DNA from: Shouchella oshimensis
GTDB lineage: Bacteria > Bacillota > Bacilli > Bacillales > Bacillaceae_D
DNA length: 64,000 nt
Reading direction: 5' to 3'
Assembly (NCBI RefSeq): GCF_002019765.1
Contig: NZ_KV917380.1
Coordinates: forward strand, 3,240,576 to 3,304,575
In this document: positions 46,797-55,202 of the stretch, one piece after another
Numbering within the stretch: position 1 is the stretch's first letter
Layout of the letters: every line of letters starts with the position of its first letter
Notes under the pieces: generated by a model
Told to the model about the DNA's origin: nothing
The model's input: only the letters and a program-made list of their open reading frames with translations
Databases searched by the model: none
Program-made: the position numbers and the translations under genes

Positions 46797-48077
46797 CTAT
46801 CGATCTAGCAAAAACAATGAGAGCTGTGGTATGAAAATGACTAGCAGTAAATTAAAAATTAAAATACAGACAAATGGTAGAGCTGCTTTTGATACAGTGA
46901 CGATGGATAGATTTGAAAGACTCGATGCTACAAACAAATTGACACCGATTGGTGGTGTAATAAAGCCAATTGCTAAATTCAAAACAACGAGCATGGCGAA
47001 ATGAATCGGATCATAACCTAACTCCATTCCTACTGGTACCAGAAGAGGAGTAAAAATAATAATTGCTGCCGTTGTATCCATTACGGTCCCGACTACTAGC
47101 AACATCGCAGTAATCAACAAGATAATGATGAGTTGGTTATCGGAAATACTAAGAATACTGGAAGCAATTTGCCCTGGCATTTGTTCAATGGTCATCACTC
47201 GTCCAAACACCGTCGCTGCAGCTATAATAAAGAGGATCGTTGCCGTTGTTAGCGCTGAATTTCTTAAAATAGCAAATAGTTGATGCCACTTTAATTCTTT
47301 GTAAAGGAAGAATCCAGCTAATAAGCCATAGACAACAGCTACAGCAGCTGCCTCTGTTGGGGTGAAAAAGCCACTATAAATCCCACCAAGAATAATAAAC
47401 GGGACAAGTAAAGCCCATTTCGCATCCCAAAACGCTCTTCCTACTTCTTTCATTGAGAAGCCTTCTTTTGACCCCTTATGTCCCTTTACTTTTGCATAGA
47501 GAAACGAGTAGATGACTAAACTAATTGTGACGATAAGTCCTGGGATCACCGCCGCAATAAACAAGTCTCCTACAGAAACACCACTGGTCACACCATAAAC
47601 AATTAACGGAATGCTCGGCGGCAGAATGACACCAAGTGCACCGGCGGCAGCGATCAGAGCTGTTGCGAACCGTCTATCATACCCCATTTCAATCATTGCT
47701 GGAATCATAATCCCACCTACAGCAGCTACCGTTGCCGGTCCAGAACCAGAAATTGCGGAGAAGAAAAGACACGTTATCACCGCAGCCATGGCAAATCCGC
47801 CGGTGAAATTACCGACAAGTGTTTTTGCAAGCACAAATAGCCGTCGTGACAATCCTCCTTTAGCCATAAGTTCTCCAGCCAAAATAAAAAACGGTACAGC
47901 CATAATCGGAAAGGAATCGATGGCTGTTATAAAACTTTGGATAGCAAACTCAAATGGCATATTTCCGGCTACTACTAAAGCAAGTAATGAAGCTAAGATG
48001 AGCGCAATGCCGATTGGAGCACTTAGAACGAGCAAACTTGCAAAACTACCAAATAAAACCACTGCCGTCACGATCAT
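46797..48077 (-). CDS. TRAP transporter large membrane subunit (DctM)
   Basis: 426 residues with about 12 helices, the normal size. It contains IPMIEMGYDR-like AMIEMGYDRRFATALIAAAG and GVILPPSIPLIVYG, the re-entrant hairpin motif of TRAP M subunits, and a second ATFVIGFITPPIG-like AIGFITPPIGVNLFVAS. Uses the Na+ gradient to import an organic acid delivered by DctP. ATG 48077 or GTG 48071 may be the start (GGGAGGG upstream). Confidence 0.93.
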   Translation of the reverse strand: MIVTAVVLFGSFASLLVLSAPIGIALILASLLALVVAGNMPFEFAIQSFITAIDSFPIMAVPFFILAGELMAKGGLSRRLFVLAKTLVGNFTGGFAMAAVITCLFFSAISGSGPATVAAVGGIMIPAMIEMGYDRRFATALIAAAGALGVILPPSIPLIVYGVTSGVSVGDLFIAAVIPGLIVTISLVIYSFLYAKVKGHKGSKEGFSMKEVGRAFWDAKWALLVPFIILGGIYSGFFTPTEAAAVAVVYGLLAGFFLYKELKWHQLFAILRNSALTTATILFIIAAATVFGRVMTIEQMPGQIASSILSISDNQLIIILLITAMLLVVGTVMDTTAAIIIFTPLLVPVGMELGYDPIHFAMLVVLNLAIGFITPPIGVNLFVASSLSNLSIVTVSKAALPFVCILIFNLLLVIFIPQLSLFLLDR

Positions 48078-48085
48078 CCCTCCCC

Positions 48086-48619
48086 CTATTGTTCATTGTG
48101 AACCTCCTGAACGTTCTTTTCTCCATTCAGTTTGTATGGTCTAGCATACAAGTAATGCTCAAATTCTTGCTTCATCTTTTGACTAATCCTTAAGGTTGTT
48201 AAAACCATACCAAGAGGCGCTGCCATGTACACATACCCCATTTTTATTCCAAGGCCCGGGGTCACTTGTCCAAGCCGAAAGATTTCCATACTCATCGCAC
48301 CGCCATAAATGATGATAAATACAGCGAATAACAGAAAAAGGCCATAGACAATCAAGTGTAGGATGACTTGTTTCTTTTCAGTTAAAAACGATATAATCGT
48401 GTCAATCTTTATATGCTTTTCTTGTTTGACACCATAACTGATTCCAATAAAGACAAGGTAAATAAAGCTATAGCGAGCTAATTCCTCTGACCACCCTAAA
48501 GAGGTTCCTAAAACGAACCGCATAACAATCTGGAGAAATATAGCTATCACCATGGTAGATAAAATAACGACTAACAGAACTTCTTCTACATGACGTTCAA
48601 TTAACTGGAAGACCTTCAT
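48086..48619 (-). CDS. TRAP transporter small membrane subunit (DctQ)
   Basis: 177 residues with four helices: VLLVVILSTMVIAIFLQIVM opens the domain, RFVLGTSLGWSEELARYSFI is the conserved W-S-E-E-L motif, and two further helices follow. Forms a complex with DctM. The charged C-terminal tail (NGEKNVQEVHNEQ) is cytoplasmic. Sits 8 bases after dctP. Confidence 0.93.
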   Translation of the reverse strand: MKVFQLIERHVEEVLLVVILSTMVIAIFLQIVMRFVLGTSLGWSEELARYSFIYLVFIGISYGVKQEKHIKIDTIISFLTEKKQVILHLIVYGLFLLFAVFIIIYGGAMSMEIFRLGQVTPGLGIKMGYVYMAAPLGMVLTTLRISQKMKQEFEHYLYARPYKLNGEKNVQEVHNEQ

Positions 48620-48627
48620 AGCCCCTC

Positions 48628-49635
48628 CTATTCCTGGCTGTCAGCTTGTAATGCTTGCTCAATACGCTGAACCCAACCATGATGATCTTCTTGATTTCCA
48701 AACCGTTCTCTAACCGGGTTGCTTGCTGCAATCCAACGTTCTCGTTCTTTATCAGTTAATTCAGTGATCGTAATACCCTTCTCTTCCAGATAAGCACGAC
48801 TGACCCGTGCCTCTTCTTGATTCGCTAAACGTTGAGAGGCTTGCACTTCGTCTGCCACTTCTTCAATGGCTTGTCTTTCTTGAGGCGTAAGTATTTCCCA
48901 AAACGCTTTACTAACCATAAACGGACTAGCATTATAGATATGATTGGTCATCGTCAAATATTGCTGAACCTCATAGAAATGACTGTTTACAACGTTTCCA
49001 ATTGGATTTTCCTGCCCTGCAATCGTCCCTTGCTCTAGGCCAATGTACAATTCGCTATAATTCATTGGTGTTGGATTAGCTCCTAATTCACTCCAAATTT
49101 GCATATGCCACTGATTTTCAAGTGTACGAAGGTCTAATCCTTTTACGTCTTCTAACTCCTTAATCTCCTTTACATTGTTTGTCAATACTCTGAATCCGTT
49201 TTCAAAATAGTTAATACCAACTACCTTTTGCGCTTCTAACTCAAATAACAACTCTTCGCCGATTGGACCATCTAGTAATTCATACGCTTCACTTTCGTTT
49301 TCAAACAAAAAAGGTAGTTCTAACACATTAAACGTTGGCGCAAATTGTGCAATCGGGCCCGTAGACATTGTTGCTGCTTGAATGGTATTAAATTGCATCC
49401 CTTCAAATAACTCTCGATCCCCACCTATTTGGCTATTCGTATAGACCTCTACATGAATGGAGCCGTCTGTTTCTTCCTCTAAGCGGTCAGCAAAGTGATA
49501 GAGTGCTTGGCTTAAAGAACGATCTTCAGGTGTTGTGTTGGCAATTCTCATCATCTTTGGCTCTTCAGCATGACCAATTACACTACACGCAGCCAGTGAA
49601 ATGAAGCAACTGGCTAACAACAATTGACGTTTCAT
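48628..49635 (-). CDS. TRAP transporter solute-binding protein (DctP)
   Basis: 335 residues. The signal peptide ends with SLAAC, probably a lipobox. The DctP fold begins MMRIANTTPEDRSLSQALYH; GRE-like SQIGGDRELFEGMQ and the ENGFRVLTNNVKEI strand carry the conserved Arg that binds the substrate carboxylate in most family members, followed by LRTLENQWHMQIW and IAGQENPI. So the ligand is very likely a carboxylic acid. GGGGG site before ATG. Confidence 0.92.
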   Translation of the reverse strand: MKRQLLLASCFISLAACSVIGHAEEPKMMRIANTTPEDRSLSQALYHFADRLEEETDGSIHVEVYTNSQIGGDRELFEGMQFNTIQAATMSTGPIAQFAPTFNVLELPFLFENESEAYELLDGPIGEELLFELEAQKVVGINYFENGFRVLTNNVKEIKELEDVKGLDLRTLENQWHMQIWSELGANPTPMNYSELYIGLEQGTIAGQENPIGNVVNSHFYEVQQYLTMTNHIYNASPFMVSKAFWEILTPQERQAIEEVADEVQASQRLANQEEARVSRAYLEEKGITITELTDKERERWIAASNPVRERFGNQEDHHGWVQRIEQALQADSQE

Positions 49636-49657
49636 ACCTGTTCCCCCTTTTAACAGA

Positions 49658-50707
49658 CTACTTTATTAGCGTATTCGCAAGGATATTCACTTTTCTCTCT
49701 TCTTTAATGGATAGACGCATAGCTTCAATCACTTCCAACGTTTTTACTCCGTCTTCACCAGGAACCCGAGCCTGTTCAATTCCTTCTATAACAAGGATAA
49801 AGTGCTTGAGCTCTTCGACAATAGGATCAATGAACTGGTCTATTGTCAATGTTTCTTCAACTAAAGCATGCTCCCACCCATACGCAGACTCATCATAGCG
49901 ATACATACGCATGCTAGGAAAAGCAATACTTCCTTTCGTTCCAAAAAAGTAGTAGCAATCTTCCTCATAAAATGGATATTTGCTATTTTCTCCCATGGTT
50001 AACTCATACGACCAAGGAGCAGGAACACCATCTGTTAAAAAATAATTGACAGTCGCACCTGTATGTAAATGCAGTATAGCCGATACCGAGTCTTCTACAC
50101 GGTTGCCGCGTATTAAACTCTTAGCTGTCGCGTAAACGCTTTCAACTTCACTGCCAGTTACATAACGTAAATTGTCGATATCATGTATCCCGTTAATTAG
50201 TAACGGGCCGCCGCCTTCATTCATTCGCCATGTCTCATCATAGTATGGCCGATCTTTTGCTAATGCCCACATGAGGTTTACACCAATAATGTCGCCAATT
50301 TTTTTTGTTTCAAGTGTTTGCTTCAATAGATTTATCTTGCTCGAATAACGACGATGATGGCCTACTAGTAAGTTTACCTTCCTTTTCTTACAATACTGAA
50401 CCATTTCAACACCTTGAACCGTTGTGTCGGCAATTGGTTTTTCCACTAGACAATGCACGCCTGCATCAGCACAATACGTTACAGCTTCATGATGTAGTTG
50501 ATTTGGTAATGTAATAATTACTCCGTCTAACGACTGTTCTTGAATTAATTGTTTATAATTCTCATATAACGGAACATCTAAACAATTCGCACGTTGTTTC
50601 GCTAAATCGTTAATACCAGCTACAGCAACTAGTGAAACCCCTTTCATCTTTACAATTGCTTCAGCAAATTGAAAACCATGATTTAAGCCGAGTACAGCCA
50701 ATTTCAA
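49658..50707 (-). CDS. Gfo/Idh/MocA family oxidoreductase
   Basis: 349 residues from TTG 50707, supported by GGTGAGGG five bases ahead. The dinucleotide fold is reached at once (KLAVLGLNHGFQFAEAIV), with the EKPIADTTVQGVEM segment containing the conserved EKP and GGGPLLINGIHDIDNLRYVT carrying the substrate-site residues. The family oxidises or reduces hydroxyl groups of sugars, inositols and sugar acids with NAD(P). First gene of the structural operon, with the GntR operator 22 bases before its start. Confidence 0.88.
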   Translation of the reverse strand: MKLAVLGLNHGFQFAEAIVKMKGVSLVAVAGINDLAKQRANCLDVPLYENYKQLIQEQSLDGVIITLPNQLHHEAVTYCADAGVHCLVEKPIADTTVQGVEMVQYCKKRKVNLLVGHHRRYSSKINLLKQTLETKKIGDIIGVNLMWALAKDRPYYDETWRMNEGGGPLLINGIHDIDNLRYVTGSEVESVYATAKSLIRGNRVEDSVSAILHLHTGATVNYFLTDGVPAPWSYELTMGENSKYPFYEEDCYYFFGTKGSIAFPSMRMYRYDESAYGWEHALVEETLTIDQFIDPIVEELKHFILVIEGIEQARVPGEDGVKTLEVIEAMRLSIKEERKVNILANTLIK

Positions 50708-50728
50708 TTTTCCCTCACCACCATTCAA

Positions 50729-50744
50729 TACTAGTATACAAGTA
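50729..50744. promoter_or_regulatory. GntR operator site 2, upstream of the Gfo/Idh gene
   Basis: TACTAGTATACAAGTA differs from the perfect palindrome at 46746 by one base. It lies between the gntR terminator and the first structural gene. Confidence 0.8.
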
Positions 50745-50748
50745 TACT

Positions 50749-50775
50749 TAAAAAGGAAACCCAATTACGATTGGG
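50749..50775 (-). terminator. Terminator of the gntR gene
   Basis: On the minus strand CCCAAT-CGTA-ATTGGG is followed by TTTCCTTTTT. The stop codon is inside the hairpin. Confidence 0.75.
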
Positions 50776-51475
50776 CGTTAAAATAGTCAGGATATTTCCT
50801 CATAATGTCATCATAATAATTGGATACATTGCGCAAGTGGCTTACTAAAAGCTTTTCAACTTCTAAAACGTTGTTTTGCTCAATTAGTGTGACCAGTTGG
50901 TCATGATCCTCAATAATTCGGTCCATTTCTCGCGTTTCAAAAAATTCAAGATAACGCATCCGATTCACATGTCCACGCACTTGACGGACAATACTTGTTA
51001 ACGTTTGATTTCCACATATGTCTAACACTTTGTCGTGAAACACTTCGTCGTACTGGTAGAAATCATCTACTTGATCGTTTTCAGCGGCATAGCGTTGTTC
51101 AGCTATTATAGCAAGCAAATCTTTTTTTGCAGCTTTATAGATGCGATTGCTACTATCCCAGAGGTTCGCTACTTCTTTAAAAGCTGTCACTTCTAAGCTT
51201 TCCCTTACCCGATAAGATTCCTGTACTTTTTTCTTGGAAATGTATTGAACTTGTATGCCTTTCTGTGGCTTGATAGCAAGAAATTCTTCAGATGCAAGCA
51301 AATGGATCGCTTCTCTTACTGGTGTCCTGCTAATGCCTAATTCCTTCGCAATATCATTTTCATAAATCATTTGTCCAGGCTTGTATTTCAGCGTAATAAT
51401 GTCTTTATAAAGATAATGATAAGCTTCACTAGCTAACGTCTTTCGCTCAACAGATAATTTTTTCACTCGATTCAA
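50765..51475 (-). CDS. GntR-family regulator, FadR/FCD subfamily
   Basis: 236 residues. The winged helix reads ENDIAKELGISRTPVREAIH then LLASEEFLAIKPQKGIQV; the C-terminal FCD domain has YDEVFHDKVLDICGNQTL and DHDQLVTLIEQNN, with His and Asp residues that bind a metal and an organic acid effector. Starts at TTG 51475 or GTG 51466. Its promoter holds a copy of the operator, so it should autorepress, and the same site stands before the two other transcripts of the cluster. Confidence 0.92.
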   Translation of the reverse strand: MNRVKKLSVERKTLASEAYHYLYKDIITLKYKPGQMIYENDIAKELGISRTPVREAIHLLASEEFLAIKPQKGIQVQYISKKKVQESYRVRESLEVTAFKEVANLWDSSNRIYKAAKKDLLAIIAEQRYAAENDQVDDFYQYDEVFHDKVLDICGNQTLTSIVRQVRGHVNRMRYLEFFETREMDRIIEDHDQLVTLIEQNNVLEVEKLLVSHLRNVSNYYDDIMRKYPDYFNAQS

Positions 51476-51501
51476 CTCACTATTTGTCCTGAATACTCCA
51501 A

Positions 51502-51531
51502 ATTATATATGGGTACTAGTATACATGTCAA
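51502..51531 (-). promoter_or_regulatory. Sigma-A promoter of gntR with operator site 3
   Basis: TTGACA (51526-51531) and TATAAT (51502-51507) are 18 bases apart on the minus strand, both perfect hexamers. The operator TACTAGTATACATGTC (51514-51529) fills the spacer and part of the -35. Confidence 0.88.
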
Positions 51532-51602
51532 TAGCTACTAGAATGTCTTTGTCGCTTTACCTTTATATACCTACACTACCAGCAGTTCATGGTCAATAGC
51601 AA

Positions 51603-51645
51603 TAAAAATCCCCCTTTTTAACCAAACGTTACAGAGGGGGATTTT
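51603..51645 (-). terminator. Terminator of the YtrA-type ABC operon
   Basis: AAAATCCCCCT and AGGGGGATTTT pair around a 19-base loop, with TTTTTATT after it on the minus strand. Confidence 0.85.
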
Positions 51646-51649
51646 CCTT

Positions 51650-52384
51650 TTATTTTAACTTTATAGGCGTTCGTTTCACAACGAGATAGACAAAGGAAAA
51701 CACAATGGTAACTAAAGCACCAGTTCCAATGAATTGAAGAATAGCAGGCAAATCATCAACGAGCGAACTAGACCACATAGATTGATTCAGCCCTAAAAAG
51801 CCGAGGGCAAACACAATAAATACTAAGCCAATTACCCATCCATACCGATAAAAGCCTACACTGATAAACCAGCCTACCGCATAATAAAACAAGAGTTGCA
51901 AGACAAAAAAGAGCATGAACAAAAGGGAAGAGTCAAGAAATTGGAGCCCCTCTGAAAAAATATCTATGGTTATCGTAATGGATTGACTGTCATTTGCTAT
52001 AGTCGTTCCTTCGGTTTGATCGGAAATAACTGACTGATTTCCAACTACAAATGCCTCTATTAGAGAGAGCAATTTCACTATAAATGCCATTGTGACGGCT
52101 AACAAAATGGAAGAGACAATCGTACTTTTATAGTATCTTTTTCGCGTTTGTCCAAGCTGATAATAGTAACCTAAAAACGCATATGCCGATATAATCCCCA
52201 GGACAAGCAGAAAAATTCTTGAAGGTCCAAACGATAACAGGATAAACGGCTGAATCGTTCCTTCAAAATAAAAAGCTAAAGCAAGCAACGCGCCTTGAAA
52301 CAATAGTACAAAGAGCAGAAACCATAAGAACCATCTAAATTGCTCTTGATAAAGGACTTTTGTTAATTGATTCATTCTAGTCAC
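51650..52384 (-). CDS. ABC transporter membrane protein
   Basis: 244 residues with six hydrophobic segments (for example FLLFVLLFQGALLALAFYF and YYAVGWFISVGFYRYGWVIG) and a large outward loop near residue 130. No family motif stands out; it is the membrane partner of the ATPase just upstream, whose stop overlaps its start by 4 bases. In B. subtilis, YtrA-regulated transporters respond to cell wall antibiotics; that link here is by analogy. Confidence 0.75.
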   Translation of the reverse strand: MTRMNQLTKVLYQEQFRWFLWFLLFVLLFQGALLALAFYFEGTIQPFILLSFGPSRIFLLVLGIISAYAFLGYYYQLGQTRKRYYKSTIVSSILLAVTMAFIVKLLSLIEAFVVGNQSVISDQTEGTTIANDSQSITITIDIFSEGLQFLDSSLLFMLFFVLQLLFYYAVGWFISVGFYRYGWVIGLVFIVFALGFLGLNQSMWSSSLVDDLPAILQFIGTGALVTIVFSFVYLVVKRTPIKLK

Positions 52385-53262
52385 CCTCTTTCTTCTGTTA
52401 AAGCGATAAATAAATCTTGTAAAGGCATTTGACTAATCGTTATCTTATGTGTATTGCATTGTTCACGAACATGCTCTCCTAATTCACCAAAGACAGAAAC
52501 AGCTTTTGTTGTTCCAAGTACTTGTTCCCGTATAACCTTTAATCCTTTTGTGAGATTGGATACTATTTCTGCATCTCCTGTCAGTGTGTTCCCTTTCTCT
52601 ACTGCTGTTTGATAGGATTCGTCGAGAGTAAATTGACCATTTTCTATAATTTTCACTTCATCAAATAAATGTTCCATTTCCAAAACAAGATGGGTCGATA
52701 CGATAAACACTCTCGGAAACCGTTCTTGCTCGTCTAACAGTTCACTGTAAAAAAGCGTTCTTGAAGGTGCGTCCATCCCAAGATAGACTTCATCAAAAAT
52801 CGTAACAGGTAAACGACTGGCGAGGCCTAAAATTACTTGGGTCACAGCTTCATTTCCTTTTGATAATTTATTCATTCGTTTCGATGTTTTTAAGTTGAAT
52901 TTTCGTGCAAGCTCATAGGCATAATCCAAGTCAAAGTGTTCACGAAATTGCTTCGCTTTTTTAAACACGTCTTCTACCTTTGAATGATCCATATCACGAT
53001 CTAAATCATTTCGCTGATAGAATAATCCGATTGCTGAAATGGCGTCTTGGTTTTCAAACAGTGGCTTATTGTTATATAAAATCATACCTTCTTTTGCTTC
53101 TCGAGCACCTGCTAGCAATGAAAGGAGCGTTGTTTTTCCTACTCCATTCCTTCCTAATAGACCATATATTTTGCCCTCTTCGAATTGGCTAGAAACGTTC
53201 GTTAAGATCTCTGTTTTTCCATATGAGAAACAAAGGTTTTTAATTGTAATCATGCTTTTCAC
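52381..53262 (-). CDS. ABC transporter ATP-binding protein
   Basis: 293 residues. Walker A GLLGRNGVGKTTLLSLLAG, Q-loop in GLFYQRNDLD, Walker B VTIFDEVYLGMD and H-loop VSTHLVLEME are all present. The signature reads LSKGNEAVT instead of LSGGQ, a form seen in YtrB-like ATPases. A ~70-residue C-terminal extension follows. Start overlaps the stop of the regulator gene by 4 bases. Confidence 0.9.
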   Translation of the reverse strand: MKSMITIKNLCFSYGKTEILTNVSSQFEEGKIYGLLGRNGVGKTTLLSLLAGAREAKEGMILYNNKPLFENQDAISAIGLFYQRNDLDRDMDHSKVEDVFKKAKQFREHFDLDYAYELARKFNLKTSKRMNKLSKGNEAVTQVILGLASRLPVTIFDEVYLGMDAPSRTLFYSELLDEQERFPRVFIVSTHLVLEMEHLFDEVKIIENGQFTLDESYQTAVEKGNTLTGDAEIVSNLTKGLKVIREQVLGTTKAVSVFGELGEHVREQCNTHKITISQMPLQDLFIALTEERG

Positions 53263-53633
53263 AACTCCCCTTTCTTAATTTCCTTTACATATTGAATGAT
53301 TTCTTGTTCACTAATGCCTAGACGATTTGCTTCTTCGACCATTTTCAGCACGTATTTATCCACAAAATCTAACTTACGACTATAAAGCAATTTTTCTTTG
53401 GCTCCTTCTGAAACAAACATACCAATGCCTCGCTTTTTGAAAAGAATGTTCTCATCGACTAACATGTTCACTCCTTTTGCTACCGTAACGTGATTCAAGC
53501 CATAGAATTTCACTAGTTGATTAGTTGACGGGGCTTGCATCCCTTCTTTAAGTTGGTCATTCACGATTTGATCCTCTAGTAACGCTTTAATTTGCAAATA
53601 CAAGGGTTTATCGCTATTCGTTAGATGATTCAT
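53259..53633 (-). CDS. GntR-family regulator, YtrA subfamily
   Basis: 124 residues from ATG 53633, directly behind GGAGGTG. The winged helix is PLYLQIKALLEDQIVNDQLK, then STNQLVKFYGLNHVTVAKGV; the short C-terminal dimerisation tail (DFVDKYVLKMVEEANRLGI) is typical of YtrA. It leads the ABC operon and should repress it through the inverted repeat just upstream. Confidence 0.92.
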   Translation of the reverse strand: MNHLTNSDKPLYLQIKALLEDQIVNDQLKEGMQAPSTNQLVKFYGLNHVTVAKGVNMLVDENILFKKRGIGMFVSEGAKEKLLYSRKLDFVDKYVLKMVEEANRLGISEQEIIQYVKEIKKGEL

Positions 53634-53656
53634 TCGCACCTCCATAATCGACTTAT

Positions 53657-53680
53657 GGTTATATAGTTATGTATATAACC
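53657..53680. promoter_or_regulatory. Operator of the YtrA-type regulator
   Basis: GGTTATATA (53657-53665) and TATATAACC (53672-53680) form a perfect inverted repeat with a 6-base spacer, 24 bases before the regulator start codon. A TTGACA (minus strand, 53701-53706) upstream may be the -35. Confidence 0.75.
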
Positions 53681-53706
53681 GTATCAGTATAAATGTGACA
53701 TGTCAA

Positions 53707-53744
53707 CAAAAAAAAATGCTTTGGCTCATTTATGCCAAAGCATT
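53707..53744 (-). terminator. Terminator of the AAA ATPase gene
   Basis: AATGCTTTGGC (53715-53725) pairs perfectly with GCCAAAGCATT (53734-53744), followed by nine T residues on the minus strand. Confidence 0.92.
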
Positions 53745-53751
53745 GTATCTT

Positions 53752-55014
53752 TTAATAAAAACCTAATTGACCATCTTCCTCTTGCCACTTACCTGTCTTA
53801 CTCTTCTTATGATCTTCTTTCATCCGCTTGATCAAACGGTAGAGATCAACGGTTCCTTTTTGATGGCTTTCTAGTGCACAACTTACAAAAAGCTCATTTA
53901 ATTGAGCAAAAGAAAAACCTTCAGAATGCTTGATCACTGCAGCAATTTCCTCTGATGACAAGAGTTTGTCGAACTTCTTCTCGTGAACATACTGTTCTCT
54001 CAGTGATTCATCCGGTAGCGCAAATTCGTATCCCCGGTCAAATCGGCCAGCGCGATTCATCAATCCCGGATCAATTTCTTCGGGATAATTTGTTGTCCCA
54101 ATTAAGAATATGCCTTCTTTCGATGTAGCCCCGTCTAAAGTATTAAGGAAATAGGAACGAACTCCATCTGGCATAGAATCGATATCTTCAATAATTAATA
54201 TAATAGGAGCTAAACGATTCGCCATTTGAAATACTTGGGCAATGGACTCACTAGACGTGAACTCTGTAATCTGCCAGTAAGCAGCTGGGGCATCTACCGT
54301 ATGAGCAATGGACTTTGCTAAGGTTGTTTTTCCATTTCCTGGAGGTCCGTAAAGTAAAATGCCGCGTTTATAAGGAATCTGATAGGTTTCAAAAAAGGAT
54401 CGATCTTCTTCAAAGAGACAATCGAGCATTTGATAAATTTCTTCTTTTATCTCGTGTTTCAATAACACATCTTCCCGCTTTACCCGCTTTGTGATTGGTT
54501 GATGCTCATGATTAAGACCATCCATTCCATCTGTAAAAATAAGCAGCTCGTTACGACTCTTTTGCCATAATCGTCCTTTTATTGTTTCTAAAAAACGTTC
54601 CATAGCGAGTGAGCTTGTAGCAAAAACACATTCCACATTTGTTAAATGTGCACCATCCATTATTGGAATTTGTGCAAAAGCAATGCCTTGTTCACGATAG
54701 GCATATACATTATTGCTTAACGCCTGCTTCACTTTGTAAATTGGTTCATCACCTTCTGCATCATAAGTAAACGAATAACGCTCCATTTTTTCAACAATCA
54801 TCGCTACATGCTCCAACTGATCGTTATTCGTCATGAGGTCCTCTTCAAATAGAGACCACAATTCAAAATGATATTCATTTATTGTGAATACCTCATATGT
54901 CTCATTGTATGTAGATTCTAATCGATCTAATATGCCTTTTACTATCATTGATAAAGCTGGGTAACCAGATGCACTCTGATTGTTTTCATTTTTAAATGAA
55001 ATAATAGATTCCAT
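53752..55014 (-). CDS. AAA ATPase with a unique N-terminal domain
   Basis: 420 residues from ATG 55014 behind GGAGAGG. Residues ~195-400 are one AAA+ module: GILLYGPPGNGKTTLAKSIA (Walker A), IILIIEDIDSMP (Walker B) and NRAGRFDRGYEF, the second region of homology with arginine fingers, as in BCS1, FtsH and Cdc48-type ATPases. The first ~190 residues (with AYREQGIAFAQIPIMDG and TIKGRLWQKSRNELLIF) are not recognised and may bind a substrate. No protease domain or partner gene is next to it. Protein remodelling is the likely activity. Confidence 0.85.
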   Translation of the reverse strand: MESIISFKNENNQSASGYPALSMIVKGILDRLESTYNETYEVFTINEYHFELWSLFEEDLMTNNDQLEHVAMIVEKMERYSFTYDAEGDEPIYKVKQALSNNVYAYREQGIAFAQIPIMDGAHLTNVECVFATSSLAMERFLETIKGRLWQKSRNELLIFTDGMDGLNHEHQPITKRVKREDVLLKHEIKEEIYQMLDCLFEEDRSFFETYQIPYKRGILLYGPPGNGKTTLAKSIAHTVDAPAAYWQITEFTSSESIAQVFQMANRLAPIILIIEDIDSMPDGVRSYFLNTLDGATSKEGIFLIGTTNYPEEIDPGLMNRAGRFDRGYEFALPDESLREQYVHEKKFDKLLSSEEIAAVIKHSEGFSFAQLNELFVSCALESHQKGTVDLYRLIKRMKEDHKKSKTGKWQEEDGQLGFY

Positions 55015-55202
55015 TCTAACCTCTCCGATCATTTCGCATGAATACAGTACTACTATACATTGTCATACTCGCTTGCGTCACTTTATTTTTATAATTGATG
55101 AAGCGATTAGCTGCATAAATTAGAAAGAGAGATTATAGATACCAGGATGATTGTTTGTTTCTAAATAGGGAATACACGTTAAAACGCTATGGAGGGATAC
55201 AA

